From Aphanocapsa lilacina HA4352-LM1 (GTDB lineage Bacteria > Cyanobacteriota > Cyanobacteriia > Gloeobacterales > Gloeobacteraceae), in assembly GCA_019359725.1 (NCBI GenBank), contig JAHHGR010000037.1, positions 1 through 44,550 of the forward strand: DNA of 44,550 nt, in the 5' to 3' direction. The position numbers and the translations under genes are program-made. Under the pieces are notes generated by a model. That model ran no database searches. It was not told where the DNA came from and was given only the letters and a program-made list of their open reading frames with translations. The first letter of the stretch is position 1. Each line of letters starts with the position of its first letter. This document shows positions 7,699 through 15,195 of the stretch, in pieces.

Positions 7699-8892
7699 AT
7701 GGCAATCGGTACCAGTGATACCGTTGCTGCCCACGGCAACCACCGGGTGAGCATTGATATTGCCGCCCCCCCGGAGCTGGCTTACGCCCTCTGGACCCAG
7801 TTTGAAAATTTTCCCCGTTACTTCCGCCACATCCTGGAGGTGCGCACTGCCCCCGAGAACCGCCTGGTGCAGCACTGGAAGGGCAAAATCTTCGGCATCG
7901 AGCAGGAGTGGGACGCTGAAATCAGCACCCTCACCCCCAACCGGGTGATCGCCTGGCGCTCGGTCAAAGGTTTCGAGAACAGCGGTTCGTTGACCTTTGA
8001 ACCCCGTGCGGGCGCAGGTACGCAGTTGACCGCTCAGATCGGCTACGACCCGCCCATGGGCGCCCTGGGCGATATCGCCGAAGCGGTCTGGGTGAAAAAT
8101 CGCTTCGACGAAGGCTTGCAGGAGGATCTCACCCGCTTCAAGACCTACTGCGAAGGAATCTACGCGCGCATTGCCGAACGTACCCAGGAGGGCGAATCGA
8201 TGGAAGCGGCTTTGCAGGCGGTGCTGGCGGGTGAAGAAGGCATGATCGCCCAGGACTTGCCCACCCGCATCGAACCGGCCGAATACGACATGGACCACGT
8301 CCCGCGGGGGGGGGTGATTACCACCACCGAACTGACCAATCGCCTCGGCTGGGGTGAGGTGGCCTTCACCCTGCTCGACGTGCGTCCGCTGGAAGCTTAC
8401 AAGGCCGCCCACATCCAGGGGGCAAACGCCGCGCCGCTCGAGTCCCTGGAGGAGATTGTGCGCGAAATCACCGCCTCGATGAGCGGCGAGAGCAACCGGC
8501 CGCTGTTGGTTTATTCCGAAAGCGGCGACGGCCTCAGTGCCGTTGCGGCCCAGCGTCTACTGGCACTGGGCTACACCAGCGTGCTCGATTACACCGACGG
8601 TTTTGCCGCCTGGCGCTCGGCGGGTCAGCCCGTCGAGACCCAGAGCATGGGTCAAATCCAGAGCAAGGGGTTGCCCGAGCGCGAGGAGTACATCGATCGC
8701 GTGATCACCGCCCCGACCGCCAACGACAACCCGGTGGTGGGCAGCACGGCCGAAGGCCAGGAAAAGGTCAAGCCCCAAGCTTACGGTTCCCCCATGGGCC
8801 GTGTTGGCGAGAACGCGGCCTTGAGCGAGGAAGAGTTCCTGCGCAGGCAGGAACAGCGGGACGAGGACAGCGCCAGGACGGATCCCCGTTAA
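7699..8892 (+). CDS. SRPBCC (START-like) domain fused to a cysteine-less rhodanese domain, copy 1
   Basis: Residues ~15-150 form a cyclase/dehydrase-type SRPBCC ligand-binding domain (PPELAYALWTQFENFPRYF, EQEWDAEISTLTPNRVIAWR, FENSGSLTFEP). Residues ~205-315 form a rhodanese domain (LLDVRPLEAYKAAHIQGANA, then DYTDGFAAWRSAGQPV). In active rhodaneses the loop reads Y-C-x-x-G-x-R; here it is YSESGDGLS, with Ser273 where the catalytic Cys should be, so sulfur transfer is unlikely. A ~75-residue polar tail follows. The ATG at 7699 has an ideal CAGGAGG site 6 bases upstream; the frame continues upstream without coding character. A paralogue with the same architecture lies 233 bp downstream. The role is unknown; binding of a lipid or other hydrophobic ligand is the usual SRPBCC function. 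Confidence 0.85.
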   Translation: MAIGTSDTVAAHGNHRVSIDIAAPPELAYALWTQFENFPRYFRHILEVRTAPENRLVQHWKGKIFGIEQEWDAEISTLTPNRVIAWRSVKGFENSGSLTFEPRAGAGTQLTAQIGYDPPMGALGDIAEAVWVKNRFDEGLQEDLTRFKTYCEGIYARIAERTQEGESMEAALQAVLAGEEGMIAQDLPTRIEPAEYDMDHVPRGGVITTTELTNRLGWGEVAFTLLDVRPLEAYKAAHIQGANAAPLESLEEIVREITASMSGESNRPLLVYSESGDGLSAVAAQRLLALGYTSVLDYTDGFAAWRSAGQPVETQSMGQIQSKGLPEREEYIDRVITAPTANDNPVVGSTAEGQEKVKPQAYGSPMGRVGENAALSEEEFLRRQEQRDEDSARTDPR

Positions 8893-8933
8893 CTCGTCGC
8901 TTGCAGCCACGCTATATCGAATTGAGAAAAACC

Positions 8934-8967
8934 GGCCTGGGCAGCGCATGCCCGGGCCTTTGTTTTT
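8934..8967 (+). terminator. Rho-independent terminator after SRPBCC-rhodanese copy 1
   Basis: GGCCTGGGCA (8934-8943) pairs with TGCCCGGGCC (8949-8958) around a 5-base loop, with one G-T pair, and is followed by TTTGTTTTT. It lies 42 bp after the stop at 8892, so the two paralogues are probably transcribed separately. Confidence 0.85.
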
Positions 8968-9125
8968 GCAATCCAACATCCCCATTAGGGATCAAAAAGA
9001 AAAATATAAAATCTAGATAATTTCTACCAGTATTCGCCGCTCAAAGTTTCAATGACAGAGGCTTTAAGCGACTTGGGCAAACAAAATTCTTGTGATAAAA
9101 GTGTATTAAATCCAGGGAGATCGCC

Positions 9126-10376
9126 ATGGCGTCCGACGCGACCACGGCCCGTGCTCCACACCGCACCACTGTGGAAGTCCAGGCAAAAGCGGAACTACTC
9201 TATTCGCTGTGGACACAGTTTGAATGTTCGCCGTTATTTTTTCACCACGTCAAAAGCGTCGAACTCGATCCCACCAACTGCCACATCCAGCGCTGGAGCG
9301 GCGATATCGGCGGTACTGCGCAGGAGTGGACGGTCTATATTACCGAACTGGAACCCAACCGCCGCATCGCCTGGCGCTCGGTTCAGAGCGACTTCGAAAA
9401 CAGCGGCTCGGTGACTTTCGAGCCCGCCCCTGCAGGGAAGACCACCCGACTCACCGTCGAAATGTTCTTCGAGCCGCCCACAGCCCTCGAAGCCGACGGC
9501 CCCGAGGTGCTCAAAGAAACCTTCGCAGCCCACCTCGAAGCGGATCTCAGCCGCCTGGGGCCGATGGTGGAGACCCTCGAAGCCTGCCTCGACAGCCATC
9601 GGTTGGCAGGCGAGCCGCTCGATGCTGCGCTGGCGCGCTTGCTCCAGAGTGACGCCGGGTGGCCGGAACGTTTGGCAAAAGGCAATGACCCCGCTGCTGT
9701 GTTGGAGGCGAGCGGCGCCCTTGTGAAGGCCGGTGCCCGCCACATCGACGCCTGCGCCCTGCTCGCCCTGCTCCAAAGCGGCAACCCGTTGCTGCTCATC
9801 GATGTGCGCTTCAGCAGCGACTACGAACAGGGGCACATCGAAGGGGCGGCCAACGCTTCTCTGGATAGGCTTGAATTGTTTGCCTATGAACAGTTCGAGC
9901 AGTTGGAAAGCACGCTCGACTTGCCAATCGTGCTTTATAGCGACTTCGACGGCATCGCGACGCGCGGAACGCTCGTCCTCCAGGAAGCGGGCTACTCCCC
10001 GGTCCTGGAGTACACGGGCGGTTTTACCGAATGGGAGGCGATGGGCCTGCCCGTCTGCCGCTACGACGAGGAAGAAGCGGAGGAGCCGCCGCAGGTGGGT
10101 ACCTCCGAGCCGTCGGCCCCGGCCGAGTTCCCCGTTGCCATGAGTTCAGAGCCGACGGCGGCCTTCGAGCTTCTAGCCGCGTCCGCGACGCTCCTGGCCG
10201 AGCCGGAGCAGACCGCGTTCAACCCGTGGACGCCCTCTGCGGAAGAACACCTGCTAGCCGGTGGAGAAGAGCACTTTGTCGCCCAAACCGACGAAATGCT
10301 CGCATTTACGGACCTGTCGTCAGCCGAGGTGCAGATGCCGATGGACGACGAGGACGACGAGGACGCTCCATTTTGA
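9126..10376 (+). CDS. SRPBCC (START-like) domain fused to a cysteine-less rhodanese domain, copy 2
   Basis: Paralogue of the preceding gene: the SRPBCC core repeats the same landmarks (LLYSLWTQFECSPLFFHHV, AQEWTVYITELEPNRRIAWR, FENSGSVTFEP). The rhodanese domain (LLLIDVRFSSDYEQGHIEGA; EYTGGFTEWEAMGLPV) again has serine in place of the catalytic cysteine (VLYSDFDGIATRG, Ser272). The last ~85 residues are acidic and low-complexity, ending MDDEDDEDAPF, which differs from copy 1. The ATG at 9126 has a GGGAG site 5 bases upstream. The 233-bp spacer contains the terminator of copy 1 and an AT-rich region that should hold an independent promoter. Both copies losing the same residue argues for a conserved, non-enzymatic rhodanese module. 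Confidence 0.85.
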   Translation: MASDATTARAPHRTTVEVQAKAELLYSLWTQFECSPLFFHHVKSVELDPTNCHIQRWSGDIGGTAQEWTVYITELEPNRRIAWRSVQSDFENSGSVTFEPAPAGKTTRLTVEMFFEPPTALEADGPEVLKETFAAHLEADLSRLGPMVETLEACLDSHRLAGEPLDAALARLLQSDAGWPERLAKGNDPAAVLEASGALVKAGARHIDACALLALLQSGNPLLLIDVRFSSDYEQGHIEGAANASLDRLELFAYEQFEQLESTLDLPIVLYSDFDGIATRGTLVLQEAGYSPVLEYTGGFTEWEAMGLPVCRYDEEEAEEPPQVGTSEPSAPAEFPVAMSSEPTAAFELLAASATLLAEPEQTAFNPWTPSAEEHLLAGGEEHFVAQTDEMLAFTDLSSAEVQMPMDDEDDEDAPF

Positions 10377-10379
10377 AGC

Positions 10380-10865
10380 TCAGTCGAGGCCCGCGCCCAT
10401 CAAGCACTTGACCACGTAGGGGTGCAGTCCGTCCGGGATACGCTGCACCCAGAGGTAGTCTTCGTGGAAGCGATCGAGCACGGGTGCTCCGACCGGGGCG
10501 ACCGGGTACAAAAAAAAGCAGCTGTTGATGCTGTGGATCGGGATGCCCGAGGGACCGTCCGGAAAGATCGTCTCGGCAGTATGGATGATCGGCCCCACGT
10601 GGCATTCGATGCCGACCTCTTCGAAGGCTTTGCGCCGGGCGGCATCCTTCATCATTTCGTTCTTGAGCACCCGGCCGCCGGGTACCCACCACTGTCCCAT
10701 CGCCGGGGGCACCTTGCGCTTGACGAGCAGGACCGCACCCTGGGCGACGATGGCCACATCCACACAGGCGATGGGCAGGTTGGCGAGAATCTGGTCGTAC
10801 AGCGGTTGGGGAATCAACGTGTCGGGTACCGCGGCAGCGGCGGCTTTGGGTGGCATTCTCTTCAT
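10380..10865 (-). CDS. Nudix hydrolase (GDP-mannose hydrolase-like)
   Basis: The 161-residue protein has the Nudix fold with a recognisable box, GGRVLKNEMMKDAARRKAFE followed by EVGIEC; the usual R-E-U-x-E-E-x-G appears as R-K-A-F-E-E-V-G, so the two metal-binding glutamates are kept and one flanking glutamate is lysine. PAMGQWWVPGGR before the box resembles sugar-nucleotide Nudix enzymes (GDP-mannose mannosyl hydrolase group). Start: ATG at 10865 (MKRMPPK), AGG 8 bases upstream; the ATG three codons later is possible. The open frame extends upstream to 11597 but only as antisense of the other Nudix gene. It ends 3 bp past the stop of the convergent SRPBCC-rhodanese gene. Confidence 0.85.
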   Translation of the reverse strand: MKRMPPKAAAAAVPDTLIPQPLYDQILANLPIACVDVAIVAQGAVLLVKRKVPPAMGQWWVPGGRVLKNEMMKDAARRKAFEEVGIECHVGPIIHTAETIFPDGPSGIPIHSINSCFFLYPVAPVGAPVLDRFHEDYLWVQRIPDGLHPYVVKCLMGAGLD

Positions 10866-11042
10866 TCGGACCTGTTGTCGGGTGGCAAAGCGGAATCGAC
10901 GGTTGACGCGCCCGCCATTGTAACGGAGCCCTATCCCCGGGTAAAGATGACTTTTTGGTATACTGTGCCCGTCCTGCCCGCTCGGTCGGCCCGCAACGCG
11001 GCGAGCAAACCCCACCATCCGCACCGGATTCTCGAAAGCTTC

Positions 11043-11594
11043 ATGAGCAGCGAAAGCCTCGATTCCTGGCAAAAACTCGACAGCGAGACCCTCGGCACCA
11101 ACCCCTACTGGAGCTACCGGCGCGACCGCTTTCGGACCGCCGGGGGCAATACGGGTATATATTATTATGTCCAGACGCCCGGCTCGGTGCTGGTGGTGCC
11201 GCTGATGGACGAAAAAACCGTTCTGATGGTGCGCCAGTACCGCTACTTGCGCGATTGCGAGAGCCTCGAGCTGCCGGGCGGTGGGCGCAAAATCGGTCAA
11301 AGCACCCTCGCAGGCGCTCAGAACGAGTTGCGCGAGGAAACCGGCTTTCGGGCGGCACTCTGGCAGGAGGTGGGCGGCTTTAACCCATGCAAGGGCCTTA
11401 CCGACGAGTGGTGCACGGTGTTTGTCTGCCGCCAATTGCAAAGCGATCCCCTGGAGGGCGAAGACCCTTTTGAAGTGACTGCCGCGGTGCCGGTTGCCGT
11501 CGCCGATATCCCCTCCAGAGTGGCCGACGGCGAGATCTGGTGCGGCATGACCATTGCCGCCTGGTTTCTGGCGGCCCGGACGCTCACAGACTGA
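11043..11594 (+). CDS. Nudix hydrolase (ADP-ribose pyrophosphatase-like)
   Basis: The 183-residue protein resembles NudF/ADP-ribose pyrophosphatases: VLVVPLMDEKTVLMVRQYRY followed by the Nudix helix LPGGGRKIGQSTLAGAQNEL-REETGF. The core E-E pair is kept, but the first box glutamate is glutamine and the arginine of R-E-x-x-E-E is asparagine, a weakened box. KLDSETLGTNPYWSYRRDRF at the N-terminus fits the dimerisation arm of this subgroup. Start: ATG at 11043 (MSSESLDSW); upstream sequence in frame has little protein character. It is divergent from the other Nudix gene (177 bp between starts). ADP-ribose or a related nucleotide sugar is the probable substrate. Confidence 0.85.
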   Translation: MSSESLDSWQKLDSETLGTNPYWSYRRDRFRTAGGNTGIYYYVQTPGSVLVVPLMDEKTVLMVRQYRYLRDCESLELPGGGRKIGQSTLAGAQNELREETGFRAALWQEVGGFNPCKGLTDEWCTVFVCRQLQSDPLEGEDPFEVTAAVPVAVADIPSRVADGEIWCGMTIAAWFLAARTLTD

Positions 11595-11748
11595 CAAACG
11601 CCGCGGCCAGTGAGCGTCCGAAAGGCTCGAACAGACCCTTTAGCTCGGGCGAATGGCGCAGGACGACGTTTTTGAATGCACCGCCTTTGTGCGAAAAACC
11701 TAGGTACCGCCGGATAAGCTCAAACGGCAGCACCTGGGCTGGTTTCAC
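11584..11748 (-). CDS. Possible small protein downstream of sat
   Basis: A GTG-started, 54-residue frame begins 12 bp after the sat stop on the same strand (VKPAQVLPFELIRRYLGF... ending RSLAAAFVSL) and overlaps the 3' end of the convergent Nudix gene by 11 bp. Its composition looks protein-like (charged helix, GGAFKNVVLRHSPEL), but there is no strong ribosome-binding site and I recognise no family. It could also be a fragment of an older gene. Confidence 0.3.
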   Translation of the reverse strand: MKPAQVLPFELIRRYLGFSHKGGAFKNVVLRHSPELKGLFEPFGRSLAAAFVSL

Positions 11749-11759
11749 CCCACGCGGGG

Positions 11760-12938
11760 TTATTGGGCTTGCTTCTGCATCGCTTCGATGAGGATCTGGG
11801 CCACCTCGGGGCGGGTGAATTCCGGCGGCGGCTCGAGACCCTCGCGCAGCATCGCCCGCACCTTGGTGCCCGAGAGATGAATCCGGTCCTCGGGGCCGGA
11901 GGGACTGGTCTTGGTGGTAGCCATGCCGGCGATGCGCTTGCAGTAGAAGGCGTGCTCGAACATCAGCGGCGTGATCCCCAGATCCTGCGGCTCGAACTCG
12001 TAGAAGATGTACTGGGCGTCGTAGGTGCCGTAGTAGTCGCCCACCCCGGCGTGGTCGCGCCCGACGATGAAGTGGGTGCAGCCGTAGTTCTTGCGCACCA
12101 GGGCGTGGAAAATCGCCTCACGCGGACCGGCGTAGCGCATCGCCGCCGGGTTGATGGCAAGAATGACCCGGTCGAGCGGATAGTACTTCTCGATCAGGAC
12201 TTCGTAGCAGTGCATGCGCACATCGGCGGGGATGTCGTCGCTCTTGGTGGCACCGACCAGCGGGTGCAGGAACAAGCCGTCGACGATCTCCAGGGCGCAC
12301 TTCTGGATGTACTCGTGGGCGCGGTGAATCGGGTTGCGGGTCTGAAAACCGACCACCGAACGCCAGCCCTTGTCGATAAACGCCTGGCGCGAATCGGCCG
12401 GGTCGAGTTGGCGGGAGGCGAACAGCGGGTGGGGACGGCGCTCCAGGAGCATAATCGGACCGGCCAGGTAGACATCGCCCTGGCCGTAGACCACCTTGAC
12501 GCCCGGGTGCTTCTCGTCGGTGGTGCGGTAGACCATTTCGGCCTCGCGCTGCTTGTCGTAGGTGTACTTCTCAGCCAGGTCGAGAATGCCTACCAGGGTA
12601 CCGGTGCTGTCCTCTAGACCGAGGGTCTCACCAATTTCGAGCGTCTCGGCCACCTCGGCGCTCACCGGCAGCGTAATCGGGATTGACCAGACCACGCCGT
12701 TGGTCAGGCGCATCTTCTCGACCACCGAATGGTAGTCCTCGCTGCCCATGAAGCCGGTCAGAGGCGAGAAACCGCCGATGGCGATCAACTCCAGATCCGA
12801 GACGGCCCGGTCGTCGATGCGGACGCGCTTGAGGCCTCCGGCGCCGTCCTGATACTTTTGCCGTTGCTCAGCGGTGGCCACCTGGTTGATCAGCTTTCCG
12901 CCATGGGGAGCGATGGTCTGTCTTGGGGCGCTGCTCAT
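11760..12938 (-). CDS. sat: Sulfate adenylyltransferase (ATP sulfurylase)
   Basis: The 392-residue enzyme makes adenosine 5'-phosphosulfate from ATP and sulfate, the first step of assimilatory sulfate reduction, in the cytoplasm. It is the single-chain bacterial/plant-type Sat: PUA-like N-terminus ([10 protein letters not shown]), [13 protein letters not shown], the nucleotide-binding [30 protein letters not shown], and the C-terminal SGTKVRAML. Length is normal. Start: ATG at 12938 (MSSAPRQT). It is divergent from petM; the shared intergenic region carries a 7-bp inverted repeat. The window has no APS kinase or reductase nearby. Confidence 0.97.
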   Translation of the reverse strand: MSSAPRQTIAPHGGKLINQVATAEQRQKYQDGAGGLKRVRIDDRAVSDLELIAIGGFSPLTGFMGSEDYHSVVEKMRLTNGVVWSIPITLPVSAEVAETLEIGETLGLEDSTGTLVGILDLAEKYTYDKQREAEMVYRTTDEKHPGVKVVYGQGDVYLAGPIMLLERRPHPLFASRQLDPADSRQAFIDKGWRSVVGFQTRNPIHRAHEYIQKCALEIVDGLFLHPLVGATKSDDIPADVRMHCYEVLIEKYYPLDRVILAINPAAMRYAGPREAIFHALVRKNYGCTHFIVGRDHAGVGDYYGTYDAQYIFYEFEPQDLGITPLMFEHAFYCKRIAGMATTKTSPSGPEDRIHLSGTKVRAMLREGLEPPPEFTRPEVAQILIEAMQKQAQ

Positions 12939-13005
12939 AGCCTGTTGTAGAGAATTCTTAAGTCAGATTACCACCGGTACAGCTAAACTGCGTTGCTATC
13001 GCTAC

Positions 13006-13031
13006 AAATGCATAAAGTTTTGTGTGCATTT
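13006..13031. promoter_or_regulatory. Inverted repeat between sat and petM
   Basis: AAATGCA (13006-13012) and TGCATTT (13025-13031) form a perfect 7-bp dyad with a 12-bp spacer, 68 bp upstream of the sat start and 67 bp upstream of petM. The position suits a regulator site for one or both promoters. A second, smaller dyad, TTGT-n9-ACAA, lies at about 13052-13068. No known regulator motif was matched with confidence. Confidence 0.4.
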
Positions 13032-13097
13032 GGGCCGCTATTGCGTAGAACCTTGTCAATTTGGTACAAAAGCACCAACAACGAGGGAGCCAGGACG

Positions 13098-13208
13098 ATG
13101 ACGGGCGAGATCTTTTTTGTGGCTGGGTTGGTTTTCGTGCTGACGCTGGTGGGAATGGCCCTCGGTTTTGGCATCCTTAAGCTGCGCGGCGAGGGCAAAG
13201 AGGCCTGA
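13098..13208 (+). CDS. petM: Cytochrome b6f complex subunit 7 (PetM)
   Basis: A 36-residue single-pass membrane protein, [20 protein letters not shown] followed by [16 protein letters not shown]. Length, the central hydrophobic helix and the closing G-F-x-I-L-K-L-(R/Q)-G pattern match PetM, a small peripheral subunit of the cytochrome b6f complex; in Gloeobacter the photosynthetic chain sits in the cytoplasmic membrane. The ATG at 13098 has AGGA 3 bases upstream within CCAGGACG. The 2H phosphoesterase gene begins 1 bp after its stop, so the two are probably co-transcribed. Confidence 0.85.
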   Translation: MTGEIFFVAGLVFVLTLVGMALGFGILKLRGEGKEA

Positions 13209-13209
13209 A

Positions 13210-13794
13210 ATGGCAAAAGCGGGCGCTTCCGGGGACCGGGGGGGCGCCGTGGGCCACGAGCGCTATTTCGTGGCGGTGCTGCCTCCAGGGGTGATTGCCA
13301 AGGAAGTCGAGCGCATCCAGCGGATTTTTGCCGACCATTTTGCCAGTGGCGGCGCGCTGAGATCGCCACCGCACATTACGTTGCAGCCGCCTTTCGAGTG
13401 GCCCGTTTCGGATCGGGAGCGACTTGAGGATTGTCTGCTGAATTTCGCCGACAAGCAGCCCCGTTTCGCTGTGGCATTGTCGGGATTTGCGGCTTTCCCG
13501 CCGCGGGTCATCTATATCGATGTGGTAGCCAATGCAGCCCTCGAAGCTTTGCAGATCTCCCTTGCGGAGCGATTCGAGCGGGTGCTGGGCATCGTCGAAA
13601 GGTCGCGCTCCCGGCGTTATGTTCCCCACATGACCGTCGCTTTTCGGGATTTAACGCAGGAAAACTTTGCGCGCGCCTGGCCTCAATTTAAAGACCGGCC
13701 GTTGTCCATGGAATTTGCGGTGCACCGTCTAACCCTGCTGATGCATGGGGGTGTGCGCTGGCAAGTCTGTAAAGAGTTTGCGCTGCAACCGTAG
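13210..13794 (+). CDS. 2'-5' RNA ligase / 2H phosphoesterase family protein
   Basis: The 194-residue protein carries the two H-x-(T/S) motifs of the 2H superfamily: PPHITLQPPF in the first half and YVPHMTVAF in the second, about 100 residues apart. The start YFVAVLPPGVIAKEVERIQ fits the LigT/ThpR fold. 2H proteins act on cyclic phosphodiesters or 2'-5' linked RNA ends; the real substrate is not predictable. The ATG at 13210 follows the petM stop by one base, so translational coupling is likely. The first ~15 residues (AKAGASGDRGGAVGHE) are low-complexity. Confidence 0.85.
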   Translation: MAKAGASGDRGGAVGHERYFVAVLPPGVIAKEVERIQRIFADHFASGGALRSPPHITLQPPFEWPVSDRERLEDCLLNFADKQPRFAVALSGFAAFPPRVIYIDVVANAALEALQISLAERFERVLGIVERSRSRRYVPHMTVAFRDLTQENFARAWPQFKDRPLSMEFAVHRLTLLMHGGVRWQVCKEFALQP

Positions 13795-13932
13795 GCACCC
13801 GCAGGCGTTTTGCTGAATCTGCCTGTAGGGCGGATTATTTGTATCGTTGGGTCGATGAATTGTCGAGACTGATACGACTACAACAAAGAAGTGCCCCATT
13901 GGGGAGCGTATCGTCGATGGCGAGACTTGTGC

Positions 13933-14166
13933 ATGGCTGAAGGGTTGGGATTGCTGCTATTTTTGGCCGGGGTTGTGGGTACCGCCTTTGCTGGCGCGCT
14001 TTGGCCCGCCGCTCGGCAGCATGTGCCCGAGCCGCTTGGGCGGTTGCCGGGGGACATCGTCTACAGCGGCGGCGGAGTGACGCTTTACTTTCCCTTGATG
14101 ACGAGCATTGTACTTGCCGTTGTAGGCAGTGCTGCAGTGTGGAGCGCTCTGCGGCTGGTGCGCTAA
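13933..14166 (+). CDS. DUF2905-like small membrane protein
   Basis: A 77-residue protein with two hydrophobic segments (LGLLLFLAGVVGTAFAGALW and PLMTSIVLAVVGSAAVW) around the linker LGRLPGDIVYSGGGVTLYFP. The R-L-P-G-D-I-x-x...F-Y-F-P-L-x-T-S pattern is diagnostic of DUF2905. The ATG at 13933 is preferred because family members start just before the first helix; the frame is open 14 codons further upstream. A short overlapping frame starts at 13917 (ATGGCGAGACTTGTGCATGG, ending TGA). Function unknown. Confidence 0.7.
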   Translation: MAEGLGLLLFLAGVVGTAFAGALWPAARQHVPEPLGRLPGDIVYSGGGVTLYFPLMTSIVLAVVGSAAVWSALRLVR

Positions 14167-14241
14167 CGCGCCTTCGATGGCGGCGGTGATCGGCCTGGCG
14201 GTGGGCTAACTTGGAGTTTGGTGCACGCAAGGAAGACAAAG

Positions 14242-15189
14242 ATGCCATTTGAACTGTCGGCTGCGCAACCGGTTGCGCAAGAAATTCGGCGCATTGTCCG
14301 CGAGCAGATTGCCGAAGCGCTCGAACTGTTGGGTACCCGGTTCGACGAGCAACCCGAAGCAGCCGTGCACTCCGCCCGCAAGCTGTTCAAGCGGTTGCGC
14401 GCACTTCTGCGCCTGGTGCGCGCCGAGTTGGGAGCGAGCAGGTACAAAGGCGAAGACCGGGTCGTTCAGCAGGCCGGACAGGCGCTCTCCGAGGCGCGCG
14501 ACGCCCACGTGCTTACCCAGACGCTGGCCAAGGTGCGCAAGGACCAGGCAGGACCCTTGCCCGACGGTTTGTTTGACGCCCTCGCGGACGCCATCGACCG
14601 CAATGCCGCGAGCACCCAACTTGACCGCACGGCCGTTGGCGACGTTGTCGTAGCCCTGGTCGGCCTACAAGAGCGGCTCGTCGACTGGCCGCTGGAGCGC
14701 GAGGGATTCAAGCTTCTCGAGGACGGTCTGCTGTGGGTCTACCGCGAAGGTCGCCGGGCGATGAAGGCCGCCTTTGCCGATCCCGACCCGGAGCACTTTC
14801 ACACCTGGCGCAAACGCGTCAAAGATCTCTGGCACCAGTACGAGGTGCTCACCCCGCTCTGGCCGGAATTGCTGGCGCCCTGTGCCGCCCAGGCCCATCA
14901 ACTGGCCGACTACCTGGGGGACGACCACGACCTGGCGGTCCTCTATGAGACCGTCGCAGGGCAAATCCCCGTCGATTATGCCGCCGAGGGAGCCTGGCTG
15001 CTGAGTGACATCGATAGGCGGCGCACCGAGTTGCAGCGATTGGCAAAGCCCCTGGGGATCAAGCTCTACGCCGAGACGCCCGGCGCCTTTGTGCGGCGTT
15101 TGGGCACCTACTGGCGCGCCTGGCAACGCAGCGAGCGGGGCCTCGCACCACCGCAAAGTGCCAAGCCTGCGCTGCAAAAGTTGGCCTGA
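14242..15189 (+). CDS. CHAD-domain protein
   Basis: The 315-residue all-helical protein shows the two CHAD halves with conserved basic and histidine residues: VHSARKLFKRLRALLRLVR and FHTWRKRVKDLWHQYEVL, each followed by an acidic element (ALSEARDAHVL; LGDDHDLAVL). CHAD domains bind inorganic polyphosphate and often accompany CYTH enzymes; no CYTH domain is fused here. The ATG at 14242 has AAGGAAG 6 bases upstream; the in-frame GTG at 14221 would add seven codons. It converges on pyrF-pyrE, with only 6 bp between stops. Confidence 0.92.
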   Translation: MPFELSAAQPVAQEIRRIVREQIAEALELLGTRFDEQPEAAVHSARKLFKRLRALLRLVRAELGASRYKGEDRVVQQAGQALSEARDAHVLTQTLAKVRKDQAGPLPDGLFDALADAIDRNAASTQLDRTAVGDVVVALVGLQERLVDWPLEREGFKLLEDGLLWVYREGRRAMKAAFADPDPEHFHTWRKRVKDLWHQYEVLTPLWPELLAPCAAQAHQLADYLGDDHDLAVLYETVAGQIPVDYAAEGAWLLSDIDRRRTELQRLAKPLGIKLYAETPGAFVRRLGTYWRAWQRSERGLAPPQSAKPALQKLA

Positions 15190-15195
15190 GGCGGC

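Noticed and set aside
10866..11597. Upstream extension of the minus-strand Nudix frame to 11597
   Set aside because: It is the antisense shadow of the plus-strand Nudix gene; no homology to a Nudix N-terminus.
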